Assembly (NCBI RefSeq): GCF_025961575.1
Contig: NZ_JAOQNX010000013.1
Location: forward strand, 56,096-120,095
DNA: 64,000 bases
Source: Rhodoblastus acidophilus
Lineage (GTDB): Bacteria; Pseudomonadota; Alphaproteobacteria; Rhizobiales; Beijerinckiaceae
Direction of reading: 5' to 3'
The translations under genes were made by a program, and so were the position numbers. Each line of letters begins with the position of its first letter. The first letter of the stretch is position 1. The notes beneath the pieces are model-generated. The model saw nothing but the letters and a program-made list of their open reading frames with translations. It had not been told where the DNA came from and did not search any database. Positions 35,440-43,514 of this stretch are shown piece after piece.

Positions 35440-36171
35440 TCAGGCGGCGGCGGCCAGGACGCCGGCTTTGACGAACAGGGCGTTCACGTCGGTGACCGCG
35501 CAGAGCGCATAGCCCTTCGCGCCGAGCGCCGCGCCAAAGGCGTCGAGCTTGCCCTCGTGTTCGCATTGGATGAGCAGCGGTTGGAAAACCGGGTCCATCG
35601 CCCTGATGAGATCGAGATCGAATCCCTCCACATCGACGGACAGGAAGTCGAGGCGTTCGCCAAAATATTTCTTCATCAGCGCGTTGATCTCGATCGCCTC
35701 CACCGAAACGGTTTCGACAATGCCGCCGGCTCCGCCAAAGCTCTTGAACAGGTCGATGTGCTCCCGCGACATCGAGGTGAGCTCGTTCTTCTCATGGACG
35801 AAGATGTCGACCGAAGCCACGGGCGCGGCGGTGACCGCGTAATTGAGGACGATGTCGTTGGGGCGGCATCGCTTCAGATTTTCGATCAGGCGGGGATTGG
35901 CCTCGACGAGCACGCCGGAGGCGCCGTGAAGGCGATTGAGCAGATAGGTCGAGCTGGTCTGAACCGGGTGATTCGCGCCGATTTCCATGTAGCGCAGCGC
36001 ATTCATCGGCCGGCCCGCGCGAAAGGCGGCGGCGCGCAGGATCGATTCGACGATCATGTCCTCGTTGCACTGGGCGTAGCTCTCGTACATGTGCGTCGCG
36101 ATCGGCGCGTTGTCCACGGCGAGGCGCCTGCATTCGTGCTGGATGAACGGATTTTCGAATGTGTATCGCAT
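35440..36171 (-). CDS. FkbM-family SAM-dependent methyltransferase
   Basis: A soluble protein of 243 residues. The SAM-binding region is Y-M-E-I-G-A-N-H-P near residues 60-68, followed by N-R-L-H-G-A-S-G-V-L-V-E-A-N-P near 78-92. The family-typical L-D-F-L-S-V-D-V-E-G-F-D segment is near 175-186. FkbM members methylate hydroxyl groups of sugars and polyketides. The partner gene on the other side of the divergent 174-bp region is a surface acyltransferase, suggesting glycan modification. The ATG at 36169-36171 has a GGGGGGA ribosome site. The in-frame extension upstream overlaps the acyltransferase gene and is rejected. Confidence 0.85.
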   Translation of the reverse strand: MRYTFENPFIQHECRRLAVDNAPIATHMYESYAQCNEDMIVESILRAAAFRAGRPMNALRYMEIGANHPVQTSSTYLLNRLHGASGVLVEANPRLIENLKRCRPNDIVLNYAVTAAPVASVDIFVHEKNELTSMSREHIDLFKSFGGAGGIVETVSVEAIEINALMKKYFGERLDFLSVDVEGFDLDLIRAMDPVFQPLLIQCEHEGKLDAFGAALGAKGYALCAVTDVNALFVKAGVLAAAA

Positions 36172-36345
36172 GGTGTCCCCCCGTGCGCTTTCGGCTCCGA
36201 GCACGGGCGCGCGCACCCCTTGTTTAGAGCGACTGGCTTGTGCTGGGCTTATGAGGGGGGCATCCTCTGGCGCCGCGAGAAGCCTTTCCGAATCGGCCCG
36301 GACAGGGGTCGGCGAGGTCTGGCGCCTGGGTTGGAGGCGACCGGG

Positions 36346-38193
36346 TTGAGGTACAGACCGGATATCGATGGCTTGCGCTCGATCGCGGTCGTGCCGGTCG
36401 TGCTCTATCACGCGCATTTCTATTTCATGCGCGGCGGCTATGTCGGCGTCGACGTGTTCTTCGTCATCTCGGGCTATCTGATCACCGGCATGATCGCCGC
36501 CGACATCGAGGCGGGCCGCTTCAGCATCGCCGGTTTTTATAAACGCCGCGTGCTGCGCATTTTTCCTGCCCTGTTCGCCATGCTGCTCGCGACCGCCGTT
36601 GGCGCCTGTTTCGTGCTGACGCCGCCGGAAATGAAGGATTTCGCCTGGTCGCTGGCGGCGGCGGCGACCTCGGTCTCCAACATCTTTTTCGCCGGGCAAT
36701 CCGGCTATTTTGATGCGCCGGCGCTGAGCAAGCCGCTGCTGCACACCTGGTCGCTCGGCGTCGAGGAGCAGTTTTATCTGGTCTTCCCGCTGTTTCTAGT
36801 GACGGCGCAAAGGCTTGCGCCCCACAGGATGAAGGCGGCCTTGGCCCTGCTTTCGACGCTGTCGCTCGCCGCGGGCGCCTGGGTGTCGCTCTCCCACCCG
36901 ATCCAGGCGTTTTACTGGATGCCGTTCCGGTTCTGGGAGCTTTCCCTTGGGGCGCTTGGGGCGCTCGGCGCTTTCGGGAAAATTGAGGGCGCCGCGCCGC
37001 GCAATTTTTTGAGCGCGGCGGGTCTCGTCGCCATCTTGGTCGCCGCCTCGCGCTTCGACGACAACACGCCCTGGCTGTTCGCCACCACGCTCCCGGTTTT
37101 CGGCGCGCTGGCGGTGATGGTCGCGGGGGCGAGCGGCGCGACTTTTGTCGGCCGTCTGCTGTCGCTGCGGCCGATCGTGTTCGTCGGGCTGATCTCCTAT
37201 TCCTTCTATCTCTGGCATTGGCCGCTGATCGTGTTCCAGCACGAGACCGGCGCGCTGCTGCTGAACGCGCCGCACAAACTGGGGCGCTATATCGTGGTCG
37301 CCCTGTCCTTCGGCGTCGCCGTGCTCTCCTGGCGCTTCATCGAGACGCCGTTCCGGCGGGGGCTTGCCCTCAAACCGCCGCGTCCCGTCCTCCAGGGCGC
37401 GGCGGCGGCCATGGCGGCTTCGGTCGCCGCCGCCTGGGGCCTGCTGGCGTCGGACGGACTGGCCCGGCGCTATCCGCCTGAAGCTGCGGCGGTCGCGGCT
37501 TTTCTGAACGATTCCGGGAATGATCGCATCAGACGTCACGGCTGTTTCGCCGAGAGCTGGCGCCAGTTCGAGCCGGAGGCGTGCCTTGCGGCAAAACCCG
37601 GCGCCATTCTGGTGCTGGGCGACAGTCACGCCGCGCGCCTGTGGATGGGCCTGAGCGACGTCTATCCCGACCGCACGTTGCTGCTGGCGGCGGGGCCGGG
37701 ATGCAAGCCGCTGGTGAATGACGCCGCCTTCGCCTCGCCGGTGTGCCGCTCGCTGATGGGTTTTGTGTTCGACGATTATTTGCCGGGACGCCCCGTTGTG
37801 CGCGTCATCCTGCAAGCGCGCTGGAGCGCCGCGGAGATTTCGCGGCTGCCGGCGACGCTGGCGCGCCTGAAGGATTTGGGCATAGCGACGACCGTGGTCG
37901 GCCCCGTCGTCGAATATGATGTCGCCTTGCCGCGCCTGATCGCGGAATCGATCCGACTCGACGACCCCAAGCGCATCGAAGACGGCCGCACCGCCGCTAG
38001 TTTCGCGCGGGATCGCGCCATGGCGGCGAAAATGGCGGAACTTGGCGTCGACTATGTTTCGCTGGTTGATCTGATCTGCGCTGACGGCGCGTGCGCCCTT
38101 TATGCGGACGGGGTTACGCCGCTGCTGTTTGATCGCGACCACCTTACCGAGGCCGGCGCCCGCTTTTTGGCGCGTAAGATGGGTCTTCCCTGA
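36346..38193 (+). CDS. Acyltransferase 3 fused to periplasmic SGNH domain (OafA type)
   Basis: An inner-membrane glycan O-acetyltransferase of 615 residues. The membrane domain opens with R-P-D-I-D-G-L-R-S-I-A-V near residue 5, then V-L-Y-H-A near 19 (catalytic His) and G-V-D-V-F-F-V-I-S-G-Y-L-I-T near 34-47, with about ten transmembrane helices to residue 370. The periplasmic SGNH domain has the nucleophile block L-V-L-G-D-S-H-A-A-R near 423 and the D-x-x-H block D-R-D-H-L-T near 595. The start is a TTG at 36346 with GGAGG at 36333-36337, eight bases upstream. It would transfer acyl groups to lipopolysaccharide or exopolysaccharide. Confidence 0.88.
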   Translation: MRYRPDIDGLRSIAVVPVVLYHAHFYFMRGGYVGVDVFFVISGYLITGMIAADIEAGRFSIAGFYKRRVLRIFPALFAMLLATAVGACFVLTPPEMKDFAWSLAAAATSVSNIFFAGQSGYFDAPALSKPLLHTWSLGVEEQFYLVFPLFLVTAQRLAPHRMKAALALLSTLSLAAGAWVSLSHPIQAFYWMPFRFWELSLGALGALGAFGKIEGAAPRNFLSAAGLVAILVAASRFDDNTPWLFATTLPVFGALAVMVAGASGATFVGRLLSLRPIVFVGLISYSFYLWHWPLIVFQHETGALLLNAPHKLGRYIVVALSFGVAVLSWRFIETPFRRGLALKPPRPVLQGAAAAMAASVAAAWGLLASDGLARRYPPEAAAVAAFLNDSGNDRIRRHGCFAESWRQFEPEACLAAKPGAILVLGDSHAARLWMGLSDVYPDRTLLLAAGPGCKPLVNDAAFASPVCRSLMGFVFDDYLPGRPVVRVILQARWSAAEISRLPATLARLKDLGIATTVVGPVVEYDVALPRLIAESIRLDDPKRIEDGRTAASFARDRAMAAKMAELGVDYVSLVDLICADGACALYADGVTPLLFDRDHLTEAGARFLARKMGLP

Positions 38194-38202
38194 GCGAAAT
38201 CG

Positions 38203-38643
38203 TCAGGGCGTCCAGCCCTCGGGCGCCATTTCAAATCCGGCGAATTCGAAGGCCGGCGCCACGATGCACGACACCAGCGTCCAGGCGCCCAGACTTTGCG
38301 CCTCCTGCCAGTCGCCGGCCGGGACGGTCGCCTGAAGCGCCTCGCCCGCGAACAGGTTGGGGCCGAGCCGATGTTCGCTCCGCCCCGTCGGACCGGCGAT
38401 GCCGAGCCGTAAGGGCGCGCCGGCCTGCCACAGCCAGAGTTCTGCCGCATCGACGCGATGCCAGCGCGAAAACTCGTTTTCCGCCAGCAGGAAGTAAATG
38501 CTGGTGGCGGCGCCGCGCCCGCCGTTTTCGGGAACATCGCGCCAGATTTCGCGGTAATGACCGCCTTCCGGATGCGGTTTCAAGCCGAGCGCGCCGATGA
38601 TGTCGGCGGCGGCGAGATTTTTGTCGCGCAGGTCGAGGCTCAT
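38203..38643 (-). CDS. DUF985-family cupin protein
   Basis: A cytoplasmic single-domain cupin of 146 residues. The family pattern L-K-P-H-P-E-G-G-H-Y-R-E near residues 20-31, then S-I-Y-F-L-L and R-W-H-R-V-D-A-A-E-L-W near 57-70, matches DUF985, which has structures but no settled reaction. The C-terminal V-S-C-I-V-A-P-A-F-E-F-A-G-F-E is also typical. The ATG at 38641-38643 overlaps the TGA of the preceding gene (TGATG), so translation is coupled. It is convergent with the acyltransferase, 9 bp away. Confidence 0.87.
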   Translation of the reverse strand: MSLDLRDKNLAAADIIGALGLKPHPEGGHYREIWRDVPENGGRGAATSIYFLLAENEFSRWHRVDAAELWLWQAGAPLRLGIAGPTGRSEHRLGPNLFAGEALQATVPAGDWQEAQSLGAWTLVSCIVAPAFEFAGFEMAPEGWTP

Positions 38644-39167
38644 CAAACCGTCCGGATCGCCATGCTGTTGAGCGTGCGCGAGGGTTTTGTCGCGCGGATC
38701 AGCGCGGCGAGGTCGCTTGGTTGCGCTCCGCGCAGGGCGGCGCGCTGCGCGAGCAGGCCAACGGGTTGCGCAAGGCTTGGCGCGAACCGCGTCGCCAGAT
38801 TGTAGGGCGCGCGCCGCAGCAAGGCGCCGGAAAAGGTCGCCCCTTCCAGAAGGAGGTCGCTCGCTTCTTCTATAAATCCGGTCGGGGTCGCATAGCCGCC
38901 TTCGAGGACGAAGACGATTTCGCCGCGCGTTTCACTGAGCGCACGCGCAAAACCTTCGGCGAGGGTCGCGGCTTCGACATAGGCGCAACCTGCGTAATCG
39001 GCGACGCCGGCGAGGTCGTCCTCGGCGCGTCCGATCAGCGCGGCGTCGCGAACAACCCCCTCCATGGTCGCCCGCACAAGAGAACCCAGGCTGCGCGCCA
39101 AAGCCTCGGCCGCGCGCGGGTTTGGCGCGGCGCCGAGAGAGGGCGAGAGCAGCAGGGCCGAGATCAT
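38643..39167 (-). CDS. Degenerate GT2-like small protein
   Basis: A protein of 174 residues. The first 90 residues follow the start of a family 2 glycosyltransferase fold: an L-A-R-S-L-G-S-L-V-R-A-T stretch, V-V-R-D-A-A-L-I-G, then A-G-C-A-Y-V-E-A-A-T-L-A-E-G-F-A-R-A-L and V-F-V-L-E-G-G-Y, which correspond to the usual beta strands. The catalytic D-x-D and G-x-x-x-R signatures are not recognisable, so it may be inactive or a different function altogether. No membrane segment is obvious. It is coupled to the DUF985 gene by overlapping stop and start. I give this as a fold-level guess. Confidence 0.55.
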   Translation of the reverse strand: MISALLLSPSLGAAPNPRAAEALARSLGSLVRATMEGVVRDAALIGRAEDDLAGVADYAGCAYVEAATLAEGFARALSETRGEIVFVLEGGYATPTGFIEEASDLLLEGATFSGALLRRAPYNLATRFAPSLAQPVGLLAQRAALRGAQPSDLAALIRATKPSRTLNSMAIRTV

Positions 39168-39224
39168 GGCGCAGCTTTAGTCCCTTTTTCTCCGGCGCGC
39201 AAAAGGGCTTGAAGCGCGGTTAAT

Positions 39225-39239
39225 GTTCGCATATTGTTC
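39225..39239 (+). promoter_or_regulatory. LexA (SOS) box upstream of PA0069-type radical SAM gene
   Basis: GTTC at 39225-39228 and GTTC at 39236-39239 with exactly 7 bp between them reproduce the direct-repeat LexA operator of Alphaproteobacteria (GTTC-N7-GTTC). A third GTTC is at 39252-39255. The box lies 32 bp before the ATG at 39271. Confidence 0.7.
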
Positions 39240-39270
39240 TTTTCATGATTTGTTCTCTCCGGAGACCGAT

Positions 39271-40362
39271 ATGACCGCTGTTTCCTCGCCCTGCAGCATC
39301 GCGCCGCCGCGTCGGCGCGGGCGTGGCGCGACGGCCAATCACAGCGGTCGCTTCGAGCGGGAGGTTCGCGAGGATTTTGACGACGGCTGGGGCGCGCTGG
39401 AGGATTTGCCCGCCTTCGCCACCCAGATCGCGCATGAGCGGCCGAAAAATCTGATCACCCGCAACGACTCTCCGGATATCGGGTTCGAGCGCTCGATCAA
39501 TCCCTATCGCGGCTGCGAGCATGGTTGCGTCTATTGTTTCGCGCGCCCGACCCACGCCTATCTCGGCCTGTCCCCGGGGCTCGATTTCGAGACGCGGCTG
39601 ACGGTGAAGGACGGCGCCGCCGACCTGCTGCGCCGCGAATTTTCCGCGCCTGGCTACCAGCCCAAGACCATCGCCATCGGCACCAACACCGATCCCTATC
39701 AGCCGATCGAGCGCCGCCACAGGGTGATGCGCGACATCCTGCAGGTGCTGGCGGACACCAACCATCCCGTGGCCATCGTCACCAAATCCGCCCATGTGCT
39801 GCGCGACATCGATCTTTTCGCGCCCATGGCCGCCAAGGGTCTGATAAAAGTCGCGCTGTCGATCACCACGCTCGACCGCACGCTCGCCCGCGCCATGGAG
39901 CCGCGCGCCTCGACACCGGAGCGCCGCCTCGATGCGATCGCGCAGCTCAACCGCGCCGGCGTGCCCACCGCGGTGATGGTCGCGCCGATCATTCCCGGCG
40001 TCACCGACCACGAAATGGAGACGATTTTGACACGCGCCCAGGCTGCCGGCGCGAGCGAGGCCGGCTACATCCTGTTGCGCCTGCCGCTGGAGACGCAGGA
40101 TTTGTTTTCCGCGTGGCTGCTGGAAAACTTCCCGGACAAATATCGAAAAGTCTTGGGGCTGTTGCGCTCGACCCGCGAGGGCAAGCTTTACGAGTCGAGC
40201 TGGGGCAAGCGCATGACAGGAACCGGCCCCTACGCCTGGACGTTGGGGCGGCGTTTTGAGATGGCTTGCGAGCGGCTGGGGCTCAGCGCCCGCAAGGCCA
40301 AACTGCGCGCCGATCTTTTTGCCCGCCCGCAGGCGGGCGGGGTTCAGTTGAGCCTGTTTTAG
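39271..40362 (+). CDS. PA0069-family radical SAM protein
   Basis: A radical SAM enzyme of 363 residues. The cluster-binding motif is C-E-H-G-C-V-Y-C near residues 76-83 (C-x3-C-x2-C) in the family-specific Y-R-G-C-E-H-G-C-V-Y-C-F-A-R-P-T-H. Relation to the spore-photoproduct-lyase-like SplB group suggests DNA repair, but the reaction is not settled. The start at 39271 has GGAGA upstream. The upstream LexA box suggests SOS control, and PA0069 of Pseudomonas aeruginosa is also a reported LexA-regulon member. The TAG stop is the first three bases of a palindromic repeat. Confidence 0.87.
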   Translation: MTAVSSPCSIAPPRRRGRGATANHSGRFEREVREDFDDGWGALEDLPAFATQIAHERPKNLITRNDSPDIGFERSINPYRGCEHGCVYCFARPTHAYLGLSPGLDFETRLTVKDGAADLLRREFSAPGYQPKTIAIGTNTDPYQPIERRHRVMRDILQVLADTNHPVAIVTKSAHVLRDIDLFAPMAAKGLIKVALSITTLDRTLARAMEPRASTPERRLDAIAQLNRAGVPTAVMVAPIIPGVTDHEMETILTRAQAAGASEAGYILLRLPLETQDLFSAWLLENFPDKYRKVLGLLRSTREGKLYESSWGKRMTGTGPYAWTLGRRFEMACERLGLSARKAKLRADLFARPQAGGVQLSLF

Positions 40363-40464
40363 AGCATTTTCGAGCGAAGTGGATGCCGGTTCGCGTGAAG
40401 AAAATGCGGTCAAACAAGAATCTAGAGCCCGTTTGGTGAACGGGAGTTCACCGAACGGGCTCTA
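40360..40464. repeat. Palindromic repeat spanning stop to stop between convergent genes
   Basis: The 105-bp segment starts TAGAGC and ends GCTCTA. Its first three bases are the stop of the radical SAM gene and its last three are the stop, read on the minus strand, of the dehydrogenase gene. Inside are a first palindrome (GCATTTTC at 40364-40371 with GAAAATGC at 40400-40407) and a second near-perfect 18-bp hairpin (40424-40441 with 40446-40463, one mismatch). The 35 bp from 40361 are identical to those at 62281. Confidence 0.85.
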
Positions 40465-42168
40465 GTCTTCTTCGGGGGCGGGCGGCAGCGGCCATTCGAC
40501 GTCGGTCACGCGGGGCAGGCGCGGCATGGGCTTGGCTTTGGGCAGGCGCACGCGGGCAGGTGGCGGCTCTGTCGGTGTGGGCTCCGCGGCTTCCGAGCCG
40601 GGCGCCGAGGATGGCCTCGGCTCGGCTTGAGGCGGCGCGACCGGAGCTTCCCCAGCGGGTTCAACCGGCGCAGCTCTGGCGGCCGCATCCGGCTCAGGCC
40701 TAGGCGGCGCAGCGGCGACCGGCGCGTTCAAGCCGCCGAGCAGCACATATTTGAGCTCCAAAAATTCCTCGATGCCGTGACGCGAGCCTTCGCGGCCGAG
40801 CCCCGATTGCTTGACGCCGCCGAACGGGGCCACTTCAGTCGAGAGCACGCCCGAATTGACGCAGACCATGCCATATTCGAGCGCCTCCGCGACCCGGAAC
40901 ACGCGCCCGAGATCGCGGGCGTAAAAATAGGAGGCGAGGCCATATTGCGTCGCATTGGCCTGGGCGATGACATCGGCCTCGTCGTGAAAGCGGAACAGCG
41001 GCGCCACCGGCCCAAACGTTTCCTCGCGCGCCATCACCATGTCCGCAGTGACGTCCGCCAGCACAGTCGGCTGGAAGAACGTACCGCCCAATTCGTGCCG
41101 CGCGCCGCCGGTGAGCACACGCGCCCCTTTCGACAGCGCGTCGGCGATATGGGCCTCGACCTTTTGCAGCGCGCGGGCGTTGATCAGCGGCCCCTGGGCC
41201 ACGCCCTCCTGGGTTCCGTCGCCGACCTTGAGTTGGCGCACGGCCGCTGCGAGTTTTTCCGCGAAGGCGTCGTAAACCGCGTCCTGCACATACAAACGGT
41301 TGGCGCAGACGCAGGTCTGGCCCATGTTGCGGTACTTGCTCAGCATCGCGCCAGCGACCGCCGCGTCGAGATCGGCGTCGTCGAAGACGATGAAGGGCGC
41401 GTTGCCGCCCAGCTCCAGTCCGACCTTCTTCACGCCTGAAGCGGCCTGCCGCATCAACAGCTTGCCGACTTCCGTGGAGCCGGTGAAGCCGACAAAGCGC
41501 ACCGCCTCGTGCGCGCAAAACACCTGGCCGATGGCGGCGGCGTCGCCGGTGACGAAATTGAGCACGCCCGGCGGAAAGCCGGCGCGTTGCGCCAGTTCGC
41601 CCAGGGCCAGCGCGGTGAGCGGGGTTTCCGGCGCGGGTTTGATGATGCAGGCGCAGCCCGCGGCGAGCGCCGGCGCGCATTTGCGGGTGATCATCGCCGC
41701 CGGGAAATTCCACGGCGTGATCGCCGCCATCACCCCGATCGGCTGGCGCAACACCATGATGCGCGCGTCCGGCCAGGGCGAGGGAATGGTCTCGCCATAG
41801 ATGCGCTTGGCTTCTTCGGCGTAGAATTCAATGAAACTCGCGGCATAGTCGATCTCGCCGCGCGCCTCGGCGAGCGGTTTGCCTTGCTCGCTGGTCATGA
41901 TCAGCGCGAGATCCTCGCGCGCGGCGAGGATCAGGTCGAACCAGCGGCGCAGGATCGCGCCGCGCTGTTTGGCCGACAGCGCCGCCCATGCTTTTTGCGC
42001 CCCGCGCGCCGCCTCCACCGCCGCCTTGGCCTGCTCGGCGCCGCCATGCGGCACTTTCGCCAGCAGCGCGCCGGTGGCCGGGTTGTGGATTTCGCTCACC
42101 CCCTCGCCGCACCAGGCGCCATTGATGAGGGTCTGGCTGCGCAAAAGGCCGGGATTGTTGAGACGCAT
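40462..42168 (-). CDS. NAD(P)-dependent succinate-semialdehyde dehydrogenase-like enzyme with proline-rich tail
   Basis: Oxidises an aldehyde, probably succinate semialdehyde, to the acid. The protein has 568 residues against about 485 for the family. The catalytic domain is complete: I-T-P-W-N-F-P-A-A-M near 150, the general base in G-L-E-L-G-G-N-A-P-F-I-V near 250, and catalytic Cys-286 in M-G-Q-T-C-V-C-A-N-R. It ends in the normal K-Y-V-L-L-G-G. Then follow 86 residues rich in proline, alanine and glutamate with a basic R-L-P-K-A-K segment, ending in E-E-D. No membrane or signal sequence is visible. A secreted small protein gene precedes it by 7 bp. Confidence 0.88.
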   Translation of the reverse strand: MRLNNPGLLRSQTLINGAWCGEGVSEIHNPATGALLAKVPHGGAEQAKAAVEAARGAQKAWAALSAKQRGAILRRWFDLILAAREDLALIMTSEQGKPLAEARGEIDYAASFIEFYAEEAKRIYGETIPSPWPDARIMVLRQPIGVMAAITPWNFPAAMITRKCAPALAAGCACIIKPAPETPLTALALGELAQRAGFPPGVLNFVTGDAAAIGQVFCAHEAVRFVGFTGSTEVGKLLMRQAASGVKKVGLELGGNAPFIVFDDADLDAAVAGAMLSKYRNMGQTCVCANRLYVQDAVYDAFAEKLAAAVRQLKVGDGTQEGVAQGPLINARALQKVEAHIADALSKGARVLTGGARHELGGTFFQPTVLADVTADMVMAREETFGPVAPLFRFHDEADVIAQANATQYGLASYFYARDLGRVFRVAEALEYGMVCVNSGVLSTEVAPFGGVKQSGLGREGSRHGIEEFLELKYVLLGGLNAPVAAAPPRPEPDAAARAAPVEPAGEAPVAPPQAEPRPSSAPGSEAAEPTPTEPPPARVRLPKAKPMPRLPRVTDVEWPLPPAPEED

Positions 42169-42175
42169 CGAAAAC

Positions 42176-42544
42176 CTATTTGTTCGGCGGCGTGCACACC
42201 ACCGCCTGTTTCAGCACATAGCAGATCGACATCGCGCCGGTGCGCAAGTCGACGCGGAACACGCCGCCCTCGCGCTCATGACGCGAGGCCACCAGGCCAT
42301 ATTCGCTCGGCGCCTGCGGACCGGCGCCGTCGCCGGGCTTGTAGCACAGGGTGACGCCGATGGACCCCTCGTCGGTGAGGCCGAACTGGCAGGCCCCGAT
42401 CTCGCCCGTCGCCTTGTCCAGCCTGAACACGCGGTTGAGGTCCGTCGCCGGGGCGGCCATGAACTCGTAATTGGCGGCGTGGGCGACCGCGCCGAGCAGG
42501 ACGCAGGCGGACAGGACCACAGAAAACTTCAAAACTTTCGCCAT
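42176..42544 (-). CDS. Small secreted protein of unknown function
   Basis: A protein of 122 residues with no recognised family. The signal peptide (M-A-K-V-L-K-F-S-V-V-L-S-A-C...A-H-A-A) predicts periplasmic export. The mature part has two repeated units of the type N-R-V-F-R-L-D-K-A-T-G-E-I-G-A-C and G-V-F-R-V-D-L-R-T-G-A-M-S-I-C, each ending in a cysteine, like small beta-propeller-type blades. Five cysteines in all may form disulfides. The start at 42544 (internal ATG with a good signal peptide) is preferred over one five codons upstream. It is 7 bp upstream of the dehydrogenase and likely co-transcribed. Confidence 0.65.
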   Translation of the reverse strand: MAKVLKFSVVLSACVLLGAVAHAANYEFMAAPATDLNRVFRLDKATGEIGACQFGLTDEGSIGVTLCYKPGDGAGPQAPSEYGLVASRHEREGGVFRVDLRTGAMSICYVLKQAVVCTPPNK

Positions 42545-42687
42545 GTTCCCTCGCTCCACGCGAATCGCCTTTGGGGGCGCAAGCTACCTCGGGACGCAAG
42601 AGATTTCCGCTGACGCCGGACTTGTCAACCAAACACGTGACCGAAGCGGAAGGTCGGTGCTATGAGGAGAAAAACCGGGAGGCGCAA

Positions 42688-43368
42688 TTGGCGGATCAGG
42701 CGGACAAAATTCTCTACGTGTTCGATCTCGACGGCACCCTGGCCGATACGGCGCTCGACCTGATGGGCACGCTTGATTACATCATGATCAAGGAAGGTTT
42801 TGAGGCCACGCCGATTGCGGACGCCCGCTCGCTGCTGGGCGCCGGCGCCCGCGCCCTGATCCAGCGCGCGCTGCGCCAGCAGGGGGCGAGTGTCGCGCCC
42901 GAGCGCGAGGAGGAGATGTTCCGCGCCTTTCTCGATCATTATGAAAGCCGTATCGCCGACGAATCCACGCTTTATCCCGGCGTCGAGGCGGCGCTCGACG
43001 AACTCGAGCGGACCGGCGGCGTTTTCGCCGTCTGCACCAACAAGATCGAGCGTCCGGCCAAGCTTCTGCTGGAAAAACTCGGCGTGATCGATCGATTCGC
43101 CTTTGTTTGCGGCCAGGACACGTTTGGCGTCGCCAAGCCCGACCCGACGCCGCTGCTGCGCACGATTGAAGCCTCCGGCGGCACGCCTGCGAAAACCATC
43201 ATGGTGGGGGATTCCAAGACCGACATCGCCACGGCGCGCGCCGCGGGCGTGCCGGTGATCGCGGTCGATTTCGGCTATACCGACCGCCCCGTCCAGGAAT
43301 TTTCGCCTGACCGCGTGATCTCGCATTTCAATGACTTGCCTGGCGCGGCGGCTTTACTGGTCGGGTAA
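42688..43368 (+). CDS. gph: Phosphoglycolate phosphatase-like HAD hydrolase
   Basis: Dephosphorylates a small phosphate ester; by family, 2-phosphoglycolate. The protein has 226 residues with the TTG start at 42688, which has GGGAGG five bases upstream. HAD motif I is F-D-L-D-G-T-L-A-D near residues 10-18, motif II C-T-N-K, motif III with K-P-D-P-T-P, and motif IV G-D-S-K-T-D. The Gph family identity is strong, but pyrophosphatase or nucleotide specificity cannot be excluded. The dehydrogenase and secreted protein genes diverge from it. Confidence 0.85.
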   Translation: MADQADKILYVFDLDGTLADTALDLMGTLDYIMIKEGFEATPIADARSLLGAGARALIQRALRQQGASVAPEREEEMFRAFLDHYESRIADESTLYPGVEAALDELERTGGVFAVCTNKIERPAKLLLEKLGVIDRFAFVCGQDTFGVAKPDPTPLLRTIEASGGTPAKTIMVGDSKTDIATARAAGVPVIAVDFGYTDRPVQEFSPDRVISHFNDLPGAAALLVG

Positions 43369-43514
43369 TCTTTTTCAGCGTAGTTGCTAAAATCCTTCCT
43401 GTTTTCTCAGGCAAGGATTGACTGCTCTTGGCAATTTAAATCAGGGGAAAATTGCCCGCGCGTAAGTATTTTGGTAATGAATATTGGTGTTCCCGGGAAA
43501 TCTTGGAGCGCCAC

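Noticed and set aside
35557..36345. Long upstream extension of the SGNH acyltransferase frame
   Set aside because: The extension is antisense to the FkbM gene and lacks acyltransferase features. The TTG at 36346 has a proper ribosome site and fits the family start.
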